A stretch of DNA of 8,212 bases, taken from positions 1 through 8,212 of the forward strand of contig DYRE01000089.1 of NCBI GenBank assembly GCA_020718965.1. Direction: 5' to 3'. Positions 1 to 5,863 of the stretch are shown piece by piece; within the stretch, counting starts at the first letter, position 1, and every line of letters begins with the position of its first letter. Origin of the DNA: Desulfomonile tiedjei (GTDB lineage: Bacteria; Desulfobacterota; Desulfomonilia; Desulfomonilales; Desulfomonilaceae). The notes beneath the pieces were generated by a model. It was given only the letters and a program-made list of their open reading frames with translations, had not been told where the DNA came from and searched no databases. Made by a program: the position numbers and the translations under genes.

Positions 1-321
1 TTGGCCGGCCTGATTTTAGGGGGCGCTTCACAGAAGAAGCCTGTAATAATAGACGGTTTCATTTCGACAGCCGCCGCTCTTCTAGCTTATTGCGTGTGTC
101 CAATTTCCGCCGAATATATGATCTCAGCTCACAGAAGCGTTGAAAGTGGCCACAACGCAGCGCTTGCGCACCTGGGTAAGCAACCCCTTATTGATCTCGA
201 CCTGAGATTGGGTGAAGGTACGGGAGCGGCTCTGGCAATGCCACTGGTCGAAGCTTCGGCCCGACTTCTTACCGAGGTGGCCACCTTTAAGGAAGCGGCC
301 GTTTCTCAAGTAAATGTATGA
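1..321 (+). CDS. cobT: CobT, nicotinate-nucleotide--dimethylbenzimidazole phosphoribosyltransferase (C-terminal part)
   Basis: The last 106 residues of CobT; the 5' part lies outside the window, so the first codon (TTG) is an internal Leu and not a start. The enzyme transfers phosphoribose from nicotinate mononucleotide to a lower-ligand base such as 5,6-dimethylbenzimidazole, giving the alpha-ribotide used in cobalamin nucleotide-loop assembly in the cytoplasm. Family landmarks seen are the PVIIDGFISTAAALLA segment (14-29), AHRSVESGH (43-51) and DLRLGEGTGAALAMPLVEA (67-85). The Glu of LGEGTG (residue 72 here) matches the catalytic base known from Salmonella CobT (Glu317). The reading frame ends with TGA at the expected family end, after ATFKEAAV. 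It converges on the minus-strand SCP2 gene, with a strong hairpin between them. No other cobalamin synthesis gene is in the window; the B12-binding radical SAM gene at the far end is a possible cofactor user but is not linked to it. Confidence 0.93.
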   Translation: MAGLILGGASQKKPVIIDGFISTAAALLAYCVCPISAEYMISAHRSVESGHNAALAHLGKQPLIDLDLRLGEGTGAALAMPLVEASARLLTEVATFKEAAVSQVNV

Positions 322-338
322 TTCGTTGTTCGGTGATT

Positions 339-375
339 AAAAAACCGCGGCTGTTAGATTAAAAAGCCGCGGTTT
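339..375 (-). terminator. Rho-independent terminator of the TetR-SCP2 unit, possibly bidirectional
   Basis: AAACCGCGGCT (342-352) and AGCCGCGGTTT (365-375) form a perfect 11-bp, GC-rich stem with a 12-nt loop. Read on the minus strand the stem runs directly into six T residues (complement of A339-344), the classical form for the gene ending at 399. On the plus strand only three T residues follow the GC core, so termination of cobT by the same hairpin is possible but weaker. Confidence 0.85.
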
Positions 376-398
376 ACAAATGGCGGGGAAATTTTCAA

Positions 399-725
399 TC
401 ACAAAGGAAACAGAGTGGGTATGCGTTGCGCGGCCATTATGTCTCCGGATGCCCGCAGTTTTCCTGTCATGAAAGCGGTCACTCCATTGAGCTTGCCATT
501 GCACATATCGAGCCAGTCCGCTCCATCCATGGTCAATGTGACTGTAGGCTCAGCATGTACTCCAGAATTGACCTGACACGCCTGGTCCTTAATGATCACG
601 TTCCAATCACCAGCTTGATCCCCTGAGATGTGAAACTGGAAAACCATGTTAAGGCCTGATGCGGCTGCGACATTAAAAACCTGAGGCATTTTTTCGAAAA
701 CTTCATTTACCGAGGTAAGACCCAT
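399..725 (-). CDS. SCP2 sterol/lipid-binding domain protein
   Basis: A 108-residue single-domain protein of the SCP2 (sterol carrier protein 2) fold, which holds lipids or acyl-CoA in a hydrophobic tunnel; cytoplasmic, with no signal peptide. Family marks are the N-terminal helix (SVNEVFEKMPQVFN, 5-18), the strand pair around FQFHISGDQAGDW (29-41), the TVTLTMDGADWLDMCNGKLN segment (61-80) and the hallmark AFMTGKLRASGDIMAA (84-99). The ATG at 725 is chosen because AGGAGT (731-736, minus strand) lies 5 nt upstream. A longer in-frame extension to 782 would overlap the TetR gene and lacks family similarity. It starts 19 bp after the TetR stop, so both are probably one transcript, ended by the hairpin at 339-375. 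A role in fatty-acid or acyl-CoA handling is inferred from the fold and the regulator. Confidence 0.88.
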   Translation of the reverse strand: MGLTSVNEVFEKMPQVFNVAAASGLNMVFQFHISGDQAGDWNVIIKDQACQVNSGVHAEPTVTLTMDGADWLDMCNGKLNGVTAFMTGKLRASGDIMAAQRIPTLFPL

Positions 726-744
726 TTTTAACTCCTGTTTTGAA

Positions 745-1377
745 TTACTGTTTAACTGGCCTGGCGCCATCCATGAACACATGTAACAGACCGACGGCTA
801 TACGCAATTTTTGGGCTTTGCTTCTTAAAGGTTGGTTCTCCAGCACCATGGCTGATATGAAACTCTCAATAGCTCCTAAAAATATATACGTTAAATATCT
901 GGCTTTTATATCAGTACGAAGAATCTTGTTTGCCTGACCAACGGACATGATTTTTTCAGTCCGGGACAGGAACATTTTAAACCAGTGGAGACGTGCCGGT
1001 GTCAGGTTAGCGGCCGACCTGGATATTTCAGTGATAAATATATGAACGAGATCAGGTTTCTTTTGATATTGCTCCAAAAAATAATCCACGAGTTCGGCGA
1101 GCTGGTCTTCTACGCTTGTTCCACCATCATCCCATTTTTCCATTAGATTGAAAAGTCCTGTCCACCATTCCTTTAAAATCGCGTCAAACAGGTCGGATTT
1201 ACTCTTGAAATAGTGGTAAACTAGACCATAGGAGATGCTGGCCGCCTGAGCTATATCTGTGATACGAGCCTGGTGAAATCCTTTTTCCCTGAATATTCTA
1301 CAAGCGGCATCCAGAATAACTGTTTCCTTATCTTTTCTCGAATCCATTGCAAAATGAGGAGTTAGGGACATCCTCAT
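745..1377 (-). CDS. TetR-family transcriptional regulator, possibly acyl-CoA/fatty-acid responsive
   Basis: A regulator of up to 210 residues. The N-terminal TetR DNA-binding domain is clear: KETVILDAACRIFREKGFHQARITDIAQAASISYGLVYHYFKSKSDLFDAIL, spanning roughly residues 17-68, with the helix-turn-helix ending in YGLVYHYFKSK. The remaining ~140 residues are the helical ligand-binding and dimerisation domain, too divergent to name a ligand. The start is uncertain. ATG codons at 1377, 1371 and 1347 are in frame, none has a good ribosome-binding site, and the usual short arm before helix 1 favours 1347 (200 aa). The gene lies just downstream of a perfect palindrome, suggesting autorepression, and just upstream of an SCP2 lipid-binding gene. 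TetR regulators with TTGA-type palindromes often control fatty-acid degradation (for example Bacillus FadR), so an acyl-CoA ligand is plausible but unproven. Confidence 0.92.
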   Translation of the reverse strand: MRMSLTPHFAMDSRKDKETVILDAACRIFREKGFHQARITDIAQAASISYGLVYHYFKSKSDLFDAILKEWWTGLFNLMEKWDDGGTSVEDQLAELVDYFLEQYQKKPDLVHIFITEISRSAANLTPARLHWFKMFLSRTEKIMSVGQANKILRTDIKARYLTYIFLGAIESFISAMVLENQPLRSKAQKLRIAVGLLHVFMDGARPVKQ

Positions 1378-1410
1378 ATGTTATCATTAGTTGATTGACC
1401 TGTCAATCAA
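1378..1410 (-). promoter_or_regulatory. TetR operator palindrome overlapping a probable promoter
   Basis: TTGATTGACCTGTCAATCAA (1391-1410) is a perfect 9-bp inverted repeat with a 2-bp centre, typical of a TetR-dimer operator. On the minus strand the repeat contains TTGACA (1406-1401). A TAACAT hexamer (1383-1378) follows at a 17-bp spacing, a fair -35/-10 pair in which the operator would cover the -35. If this promoter is the one used, transcription starts near 1371, which argues against translation from the ATG at 1377. The operator is seen; binding by the adjacent TetR is inferred from position. Confidence 0.75.
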
Positions 1411-1528
1411 TTTAGCCAACACTGTCGCATGATACTAGCAGAATGTATTTGGAGCTTTCTTTAGATCACTGTCTTTTTTACTTCTGATCAGAACTCTACA
1501 ACCGAAAAATCTTTAACTGGACCTTACC

Positions 1529-1556
1529 TTGACAGTGAACCTCAAACCATTATGAT
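1529..1556 (+). promoter_or_regulatory. Sigma70-like promoter pointing antisense to purD
   Basis: A perfect -35 hexamer TTGACA (1529-1534), a 16-bp spacer and TATGAT (1551-1556, five of six consensus bases) face the plus strand. No plus-strand gene follows: the predicted start near 1563 leads into the hairpin at 1584-1622 and then the 3' end of purD in antisense. It is the best-matching promoter sequence noticed in the window. Activity is inferred from sequence only. Confidence 0.5.
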
Positions 1557-1583
1557 TAGATTAACAGGCGAGCGCTATCTGAG

Positions 1584-1622
1584 GTTTGTCCGGGTGTAGG
1601 GTTGTTCAATACCCGGACAAAC
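1584..1622. other. 12-bp perfect inverted repeat (hairpin) downstream of purD
   Basis: GTTTGTCCGGGT (1584-1595) pairs perfectly with ACCCGGACAAAC (1611-1622) around a 15-nt loop. It lies 32 bp past the purD stop, where a transcription terminator would be expected. Neither strand has a convincing T-run after the stem (plus strand TGTTTAATAAAC, minus strand CTCAGATAGC). It may be a purD 3'-end stabiliser or weak terminator, or the structured part of a short plus-strand RNA made from the promoter at 1529-1556. Confidence 0.6.
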
Positions 1623-1654
1623 TGTTTAATAAACACGAGGCGCTCTATTACTCA

Positions 1655-2935
1655 TCAACTTCTGGAAAGCGCTTTCCTGCCAATGTCTTTTCTGTAGTGC
1701 ACTCCATTCCAACTGATCTTGGCAGCCGCTTCATAAACCTTACTTATGGCCTCTGGTATATTTTTACCCAGAGAAGTGACGCCCAGCACCCTTCCTCCAG
1801 CGGTTACAACACCGTGCGGAGAACTCGCGGCGCCTGCTATGAAAACCTTTATCCCGTTGATCTCTTCGGCTGCGCTTATTCCGGAAATAACCTCACCTTT
1901 GGAATAAGACCCTGGATAGCCTGCGGAAGCCATTACGACACAAACGGCCGCTCCGTCATCCCAGGTTATGGATTGAGACCCGAGTCGGCATTCCAGAGCC
2001 GCTAACATCAAAGGAATCGGGTCAGTCTTCATTCTAACAAGCAACGGTTGAGCTTCAGGATCTCCGAGTCTGACGTTGAATTCCAAAACCATGGGCTCGT
2101 CGTTTCTTATCATCAACCCGGCATATAGGAAGCCGGTATAAGGTCTTCCCTCTGATTCCATGGCCTTGACAGTTGGAAGCATAACATCGTTCATGATTCT
2201 GTCATGCGCCTGTTGTGTTACAACAGGAGCGGGCGAGTAGGCCCCCATCCCGCCAGTGTTAGGACCCATGTCATCATCGAAAATCGCCTTATGATCCTGG
2301 GAACTTGCAAGAGGAATCACCGACACACCATCCGTGAAGGCTATGAAGGAAGCTTCCTCGCCTTCCAGACAATCTTCGACAATGACCCTAGAACCCGCAG
2401 CGCCAAAGATCTTCTGATTCATTATTTTGTCCAGAGCTTCTATTGAATCCTCCAGACGATTACAGACAAAAACCCCTTTGCCGGCCGCCAGTCCATCCGC
2501 TTTCACAACGACAGGCAATCGAGCGGATTTCACAAATCTGAGGGCTTTATCGTAATCGTCGAAAGACTCAAAATCCGCTGATGGAATCCCGTATTTCTTC
2601 ATCAGGTCTTTAGCGAAAACCTTGCTGCCTTCAAGGAGAGCGGCCCCCGAGGAAGGACCAAAAACATTCAGACCATTGGCTACAAAAACATCCGTCAACC
2701 CAGCAACAAGTGGAGCCTCAGGACCAATAACGGTGAGATCGACTCTTTCTTTTACAGCCAAGTCCAGAAGACCCGAAAAATCGTTGGGGGAAACCCTTAC
2801 AGATTTACATTTGGGCTCTTGATCAATCCCCACATTCCCCGGCGCGGCCAGTAGTTCAGTAACCAGATCCGACTGTGCAATTTTCCAGGCCAGCGCGTGC
2901 TCACGTCCACCTGATCCAACCAGAAGAATCTTCAT
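1655..2935 (-). CDS. purD: PurD, phosphoribosylamine--glycine ligase (GAR synthetase)
   Basis: Full-length (426 aa) ATP-grasp enzyme of de novo purine synthesis. It joins 5-phosphoribosylamine and glycine, with ATP cleaved to ADP and phosphate, to give glycinamide ribonucleotide in the cytoplasm. Seen in order: the N-terminal GSGGREHALAWKI (7-19), GPEAPLVAGL (71-80), GPSSGAALLEGSKVFAKD (93-110), the ATP-binding VVVKADGLAAGKGV (142-155), EDCLEGEEASF (187-197), DHKAIFDDDMGPNTGGMGAYSP (214-235) and the metal-binding LEFNVRLGDPEAQ (284-296). The length is normal and no key motif is broken. The ATG at 2935 has GGAGC (2943-2947) 7 nt upstream. It is the last gene of a tight minus-strand unit, 19 bp after the nuclease-like gene; purH, purE or other pur genes are not beside it. 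A hairpin at 1584-1622 follows its stop. Confidence 0.97.
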   Translation of the reverse strand: MKILLVGSGGREHALAWKIAQSDLVTELLAAPGNVGIDQEPKCKSVRVSPNDFSGLLDLAVKERVDLTVIGPEAPLVAGLTDVFVANGLNVFGPSSGAALLEGSKVFAKDLMKKYGIPSADFESFDDYDKALRFVKSARLPVVVKADGLAAGKGVFVCNRLEDSIEALDKIMNQKIFGAAGSRVIVEDCLEGEEASFIAFTDGVSVIPLASSQDHKAIFDDDMGPNTGGMGAYSPAPVVTQQAHDRIMNDVMLPTVKAMESEGRPYTGFLYAGLMIRNDEPMVLEFNVRLGDPEAQPLLVRMKTDPIPLMLAALECRLGSQSITWDDGAAVCVVMASAGYPGSYSKGEVISGISAAEEINGIKVFIAGAASSPHGVVTAGGRVLGVTSLGKNIPEAISKVYEAAAKISWNGVHYRKDIGRKALSRS

Positions 2936-2954
2936 TAAAAAAGCTCCAATTTTG

Positions 2955-3428
2955 TTATTTTTTCCAAAGCCCTCTTTTGGCCTTTTCAGCTTCTTGCTCG
3001 AGTTCTATGTAGGGCCGAATGTCAAAGCTTTTTTCATCACGATCTATGCTGGCCAGACCCAACCTAATCATCCTGGCGCTAACATCTTCTCCGGAAATAT
3101 AGACAAACCCTTTTTTTAAACCATTTGGATCTTCTTTTTCCAATTTAATCCTGACCCATTTGTCGTTTAGTGTTTTGGTCAGAAATTCTTTCGCGCTAGC
3201 TTCCTGTGATTGCGGAACACTCAATCCAACCAGCTTCACATCGATAATTTTCCCTGATCCTCTGAGTGTGAGTGTAGTTCCATCTACAATTTGTGTCACC
3301 CTCCAAAGTGGTTGACCGCTTTCGGTTGGCGGTCTACTGACCCAATAGAGATAACCAACCAACAAAAGAAACAATAGGCCTATTCCCGCCCATAGTTTCC
3401 ACTCATTTTTCCATTTTAATTTGGCCAT
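2955..3428 (-). CDS. Membrane-anchored SNase-like (staphylococcal nuclease fold) protein, apparently catalytically inactive
   Basis: A 157-residue protein. A basic N-terminus (KLKWKNEWK) precedes one hydrophobic segment (~12-30, LWAGIGLLFLLLVGYLYWV), so it is probably anchored in the inner membrane with its domain outside the cytoplasm. Residues ~41-155 follow the SNase (thermonuclease) pattern: VTQIVDGTTLTL, VKLVGLSVPQS, ASAKEFLTKTL, KKGFVYISGEDVSARMIRLGLA and the C-terminal EAEKAKRGLWKK. By my alignment to S. aureus nuclease every catalytic position is changed: Asp21 to Thr51, Arg35 to Lys65, Asp40 to Ser70, Glu43 to Gln73 and Arg87 to Lys106. The fold is likely kept, but calcium-dependent nuclease activity is unlikely. 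Its ATG directly follows the TAA of the upstream small gene (TAAATG), implying translational coupling; purD follows by 19 bp. The role is unknown, and a binding rather than cleaving function is an inference. Confidence 0.82.
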   Translation of the reverse strand: MAKLKWKNEWKLWAGIGLLFLLLVGYLYWVSRPPTESGQPLWRVTQIVDGTTLTLRGSGKIIDVKLVGLSVPQSQEASAKEFLTKTLNDKWVRIKLEKEDPNGLKKGFVYISGEDVSARMIRLGLASIDRDEKSFDIRPYIELEQEAEKAKRGLWKK

Positions 3429-3650
3429 TTAGCGGTAAGCCTCTCGTTGTAAATCAATATGTCGTAAAATTCGTTCGGACTCCAGATTGAAAACTTCTTC
3501 AGCCTTGCTGGAATCAGGGCCAACATAACGGTGCTGTATTCTGCCATTGCCTGCAGACCTTATCAAAACCGTGAGATCATCCGCGCCCAGCCTTATGAGC
3601 CGAACAAAAGAGCCTCGAACACCATCCGTTTGTTTCAATATTTCAAACAT
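3429..3650 (-). CDS. Small protein of unknown function, first gene of the SNase-like/purD unit
   Basis: A 73-residue protein from ATG 3650; an in-frame GTG at 3668 would add six residues. Neither start has a clear ribosome-binding site, so the choice rests on codon preference. I do not recognise a family. The sequence reads as several short strands (SFVRLIRLGADDLTVLIRS, then RIQHRYVG) followed by a charged helix (SKAEEVFNLESERILRHID). There is no signal peptide, membrane segment or cysteine in the chosen form. Its stop codon abuts the ATG of the SNase-like gene without a spacer base, so the two are very likely co-translated, and this is the main reason to believe the gene is real. It lies divergently from the ABC ATPase gene, and the shared 160-180 bp between them must hold its promoter. 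Confidence 0.6.
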   Translation of the reverse strand: MFEILKQTDGVRGSFVRLIRLGADDLTVLIRSAGNGRIQHRYVGPDSSKAEEVFNLESERILRHIDLQREAYR

Positions 3651-3738
3651 TATTGAACTATAACACACCAGCGCAACTCAGGAGAACCTGTCTCAACCAA
3701 AAATCGTTCTATGCCCTTGTGCAGATTTCCGGGGAGCC

Positions 3739-3768
3739 GTTTTCGATTACACTGTTTTCGATTAGACT
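3739..3768. repeat. Two-copy 15-bp tandem repeat upstream of the ABC ATPase gene
   Basis: GTTTTCGATTACACT (3739-3753) is followed immediately by GTTTTCGATTAGACT (3754-3768), with 14 of 15 positions identical. The pair ends at the edge of a possible -35 element for the plus-strand gene starting at 3831. Tandem direct repeats so placed are typical of regulator binding sites, but no regulator gene is adjacent, so this role is inferred. Confidence 0.6.
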
Positions 3769-3796
3769 TCAACTTAACCATGTTTTAGTTTATTAT
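3768..3796 (+). promoter_or_regulatory. Possible promoter of the ABC ATPase gene
   Basis: TATTAT (3791-3796, five of six -10 consensus bases) lies 17 bp after a weak -35, TTCAAC (3768-3773, three of six). The weak -35 directly abuts the 15-bp tandem repeat, which would suit an activated promoter. GGAG at 3813-3816 lies 14 nt before the ATG at 3831, farther than usual. Confidence 0.35.
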
Positions 3797-3830
3797 TGAA
3801 TTTAAATTTTGCGGAGATTGATCACTAAAA

Positions 3831-4580
3831 ATGGAATCTGAAATCATCATTGAGACCAGGAATCTCGGAAAAGACTATTTTGACGGAGATCGCGTTATTC
3901 ATGCTCTTCGAGAAGTAAACATAAAAATCGCTCGAGGTGAAATGGTTGCGATAATGGGTCCATCGGGTTCAGGCAAGTCGACTTTGCTGTACGTTTTAGG
4001 GTTGCTTCATCCTCCTACCTCAGGCGAATATATTTTCAAGGGTCAGAACATCCTGGAGTTTTCCAAAGAAGAACAGGCTCACTTTCGCAACAGGGAATTG
4101 GGCTTCGTATTTCAAAGCTGCGATCTTCTCGCAAACTCTACAGTATTTGAGAACCTTGAACTCCCGTTGATTTATGCTGAAACTGACAGGAATATCAGAC
4201 GTGGCAAAATTCTGAGGGCTCTCGAAAGGGTTGGATTGTCTCACCGAGTGGACCATTGGTCGAACAGACTTTCAGGAGGTGAGCGTCAGAGAGCAGCCAT
4301 AGCAAGGGCGCTGGTAAACAACCCCTCGCTGATACTTGGGGACGAGCCAACCGGCCAGCTTGATCAAAAGAATACGGACATCGTTATCGAACAGCTTAGA
4401 AACATTGCACGCCAAGGCTTTACTGTCGCAATTGTAACTCATGAAGATGAGATTGGCCGGGCATGTGACAGAATCATAAGAATCAGGGATGGTAAAGTCG
4501 TTTCAGATGGTTTTGACGTAATACCAATCGATACTGTCTCCATGCCTGTAAATCCAAAACCCGGGGTTACAATCACCTAA
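3831..4580 (+). CDS. ABC transporter ATP-binding protein of the MacB/LolD type, orphan
   Basis: A complete 249-residue ABC ATPase. Visible elements in order are Walker A GPSGSGKST (43-51), the Q-loop Gln95 in FVFQ, the signature LSGGERQ (147-153), Walker B LILGDE (167-172), the D-loop GQLD (175-178) and the switch His204 in VTHED. The spacing and the phrases ALREVNIKIARGEMVAIMGPSGSGKSTLL, FVFQSCDLLANSTVFENLELPL and GDEPTGQLD are characteristic of the MacB/LolD/FtsE-like branch. These ATPases power FtsX-type permeases in lipoprotein release, macrolide or peptide export, or cell-envelope work. All catalytic residues are present, so it should hydrolyse ATP. No permease gene is on either side: the next gene is convergent and 21 bp away. 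It must therefore pair with a permease encoded elsewhere. About 25 residues after the core (from FDVIPIDTV) form a non-conserved tail. Confidence 0.93.
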   Translation: MESEIIIETRNLGKDYFDGDRVIHALREVNIKIARGEMVAIMGPSGSGKSTLLYVLGLLHPPTSGEYIFKGQNILEFSKEEQAHFRNRELGFVFQSCDLLANSTVFENLELPLIYAETDRNIRRGKILRALERVGLSHRVDHWSNRLSGGERQRAAIARALVNNPSLILGDEPTGQLDQKNTDIVIEQLRNIARQGFTVAIVTHEDEIGRACDRIIRIRDGKVVSDGFDVIPIDTVSMPVNPKPGVTIT

Positions 4581-4601
4581 GACAGCCATTCTTGGTTGCG
4601 T

Positions 4602-4910
4602 TCAGGCCATGCAACCACAGGACGTGTCGTTCGCTTCTATCTTTAAGGGATAATTCATTACAATCGATCCTGAATTCATTGTTATCAATCCCTCCGACTC
4701 GAGCAGGCGCAGAATCTTTTCGCAATTCTCCCAATCCATGGACAAATAAATGGGTAGGATTGTCCTTAAATTTGCAAGGCGTTTTTCAAAATCCAACGCG
4801 TACAACGTGAAAAGAACCTGTTTGTGAATGAGATCCAGGCTAGGACGAGCCATTAATCCCTGAATCTTAGCATCTTTAAGAATGATGTCTCCAACACTGG
4901 CGGTGCACAT
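4602..4910 (-). CDS. Small winged-helix-like protein with C-terminal Cys-X-Cys
   Basis: A 102-residue protein that I cannot assign to a named family. The ATG at 4910 has AGGAG (4918-4922) 7 nt upstream, which supports both the gene and its start. Residues ~25-92 look like a winged helix: a helix (DLIHKQVLFTLYALDFEKRL, 26-45), a second (SMDWENCEKILRLLESEGLI, 57-76) resembling a recognition-type helix, and a beta wing (TMNSGSIVMNYPLKIE, 77-92). The protein ends in Thr-Ser-Cys-Gly-Cys-Met-Ala, a Cys98-X-Cys100 tail after the wing, with two more Cys at 2 and 63. The pair could bind a metal or serve a redox switch. A DNA-binding role is inferred from predicted structure only. It converges on the ABC ATPase gene and lies 89 bp downstream of the HddC-like gene, so shared transcription with the latter is possible. 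Confidence 0.7.
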   Translation of the reverse strand: MCTASVGDIILKDAKIQGLMARPSLDLIHKQVLFTLYALDFEKRLANLRTILPIYLSMDWENCEKILRLLESEGLITMNSGSIVMNYPLKIEANDTSCGCMA

Positions 4911-4999
4911 AATGAATCTCCTGATCCAGTCGCGGTCCGAATTTTTTTCTATTACTTGATTTAATCACATCTTGCTTTAAGGCAACAGACGAACCTCAA

Positions 5000-5716
5000 T
5001 CAAATAGATTTGGTTCTGACAAATTCCTGAAATTCAAAATAGCTATCCGGGGTTCCAATGTCAAAAAAAGGGCCTTTCTGTTCGAGTCCAAACATTTTCC
5101 CCGAATTCACCAAATCAGGAAATACCTCTGATTCCATTGAAAAGCTCTTCCGTTCAGGAAGCTGCCCGATCAATGAACTGGATATGAATGTGACTCCAGC
5201 GTTTATCAATCCAGGTTTTCCAGATATTTCACCTTTTTCCTTGAAAAGCGTCACCATACCATTTTGGTCCAGATTGATTGAACCGTATCTGCTTACATCG
5301 GAAACTCTGTACAGAGAAATCGTCGCGTCTGCTTTCTTCGACAGGTGAAAATCGTACAGCCTATCAATATCAGCGTCCAAATATGTGTCGCCATTAACAA
5401 GTAGTGTGGGGTCAGTGGCAAACCTCAGAGCGTTCTTCACCGCTCCCCCCGTTCCTAATGGTTCAACTTCAGAGGAAAATTTGATTTCCAGGTCTGGAAA
5501 TCTTGATGGAGTGAAATATTTGTCAATTGCATGGGCCTTGTAACCAACCAACATTACGAATTTTCGGACTCCCTTACCCTCCAGGAGTCTAACTAGAATC
5601 TCCAGGAAGGGGATTCCGAGAACATCGGCCATGGGTTTGGGTCTATCAGAAACGACTCGGCTGAGTCTCGTTCCAAGCCCACCGGCCAGAATGAATGTTT
5701 GAAAATCCGGCTTCAC
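5000..5716 (-). CDS. hddC: Sugar-phosphate nucleotidyltransferase, HddC-like (D-glycero-D-manno-heptose 1-phosphate guanylyltransferase type)
   Basis: A 238-residue enzyme with a Rossmann-like NTP-transferase fold. It couples a sugar 1-phosphate to an NTP, releasing pyrophosphate, to make an NDP-sugar for surface polysaccharide. Seen are the nucleotide-binding AGGLGTRLSRVVSDRPKPMA (11-30), the EPLGTGGAVKNAL segment (85-97), the metal-binding NGDTYLD (108-114), INAGVTFIS (171-179) and FFDIGTPDSY (217-226). The RLxxVVSDxPKPMA wording and the short length without a C-terminal acyltransferase or hexapeptide domain point to the HddC branch (GDP-heptose), but the exact sugar and nucleotide cannot be fixed from sequence alone; RmlA-like or mannose-1-phosphate enzymes are the alternatives. 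The start is GTG at 5716 and its ribosome-binding site is weak. No other heptose gene (gmhA, gmhB, hddA) is in the window. It lies 147 bp downstream of the response regulator gene on the same strand. Confidence 0.85.
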   Translation of the reverse strand: MKPDFQTFILAGGLGTRLSRVVSDRPKPMADVLGIPFLEILVRLLEGKGVRKFVMLVGYKAHAIDKYFTPSRFPDLEIKFSSEVEPLGTGGAVKNALRFATDPTLLVNGDTYLDADIDRLYDFHLSKKADATISLYRVSDVSRYGSINLDQNGMVTLFKEKGEISGKPGLINAGVTFISSSLIGQLPERKSFSMESEVFPDLVNSGKMFGLEQKGPFFDIGTPDSYFEFQEFVRTKSI

Positions 5717-5863
5717 CTTTGTCTTAATAACCCCATAAAAATCCAGGGAATCCTCGAGTTTAAAGTAGAGCTGTTAATGATAAACCAAGTTTCGTACCCA
5801 TAGCCGCCATAACTTCATCCAGCAGGAAGGTTCTGCCGATTAAAGTTCTCCGAAGTCATCTCC

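Noticed and set aside
726..782. N-terminal extension of the SCP2 protein from an upstream in-frame ATG (127 aa form)
   Set aside because: The 19 extra residues overlap the TetR gene end and do not resemble the family. AGGAGT 5 nt before the ATG at 725 marks the real start.
1586..2005. 139-codon plus-strand ORF opposite the purD 3' end
   Set aside because: The opposite strand encodes intact, conserved PurD. The antisense translation shows no domain and starts inside the hairpin without a ribosome-binding site.
4593..4617. TGGTTGC/GCAACCA hairpin between the convergent ABC ATPase and winged-helix-like genes as a terminator
   Set aside because: The stem is only 7 bp with an 11-nt loop, overlaps the coding end of the minus-strand gene and has no T-run on either side.
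5760..5810. 16-codon minus-strand ORF (MAAMGTKLGLSLTALL) between the response regulator and the HddC-like gene
   Set aside because: It reads somewhat like protein but is very short, has no convincing ribosome-binding site and no recognisable family. Chance is the simpler explanation.
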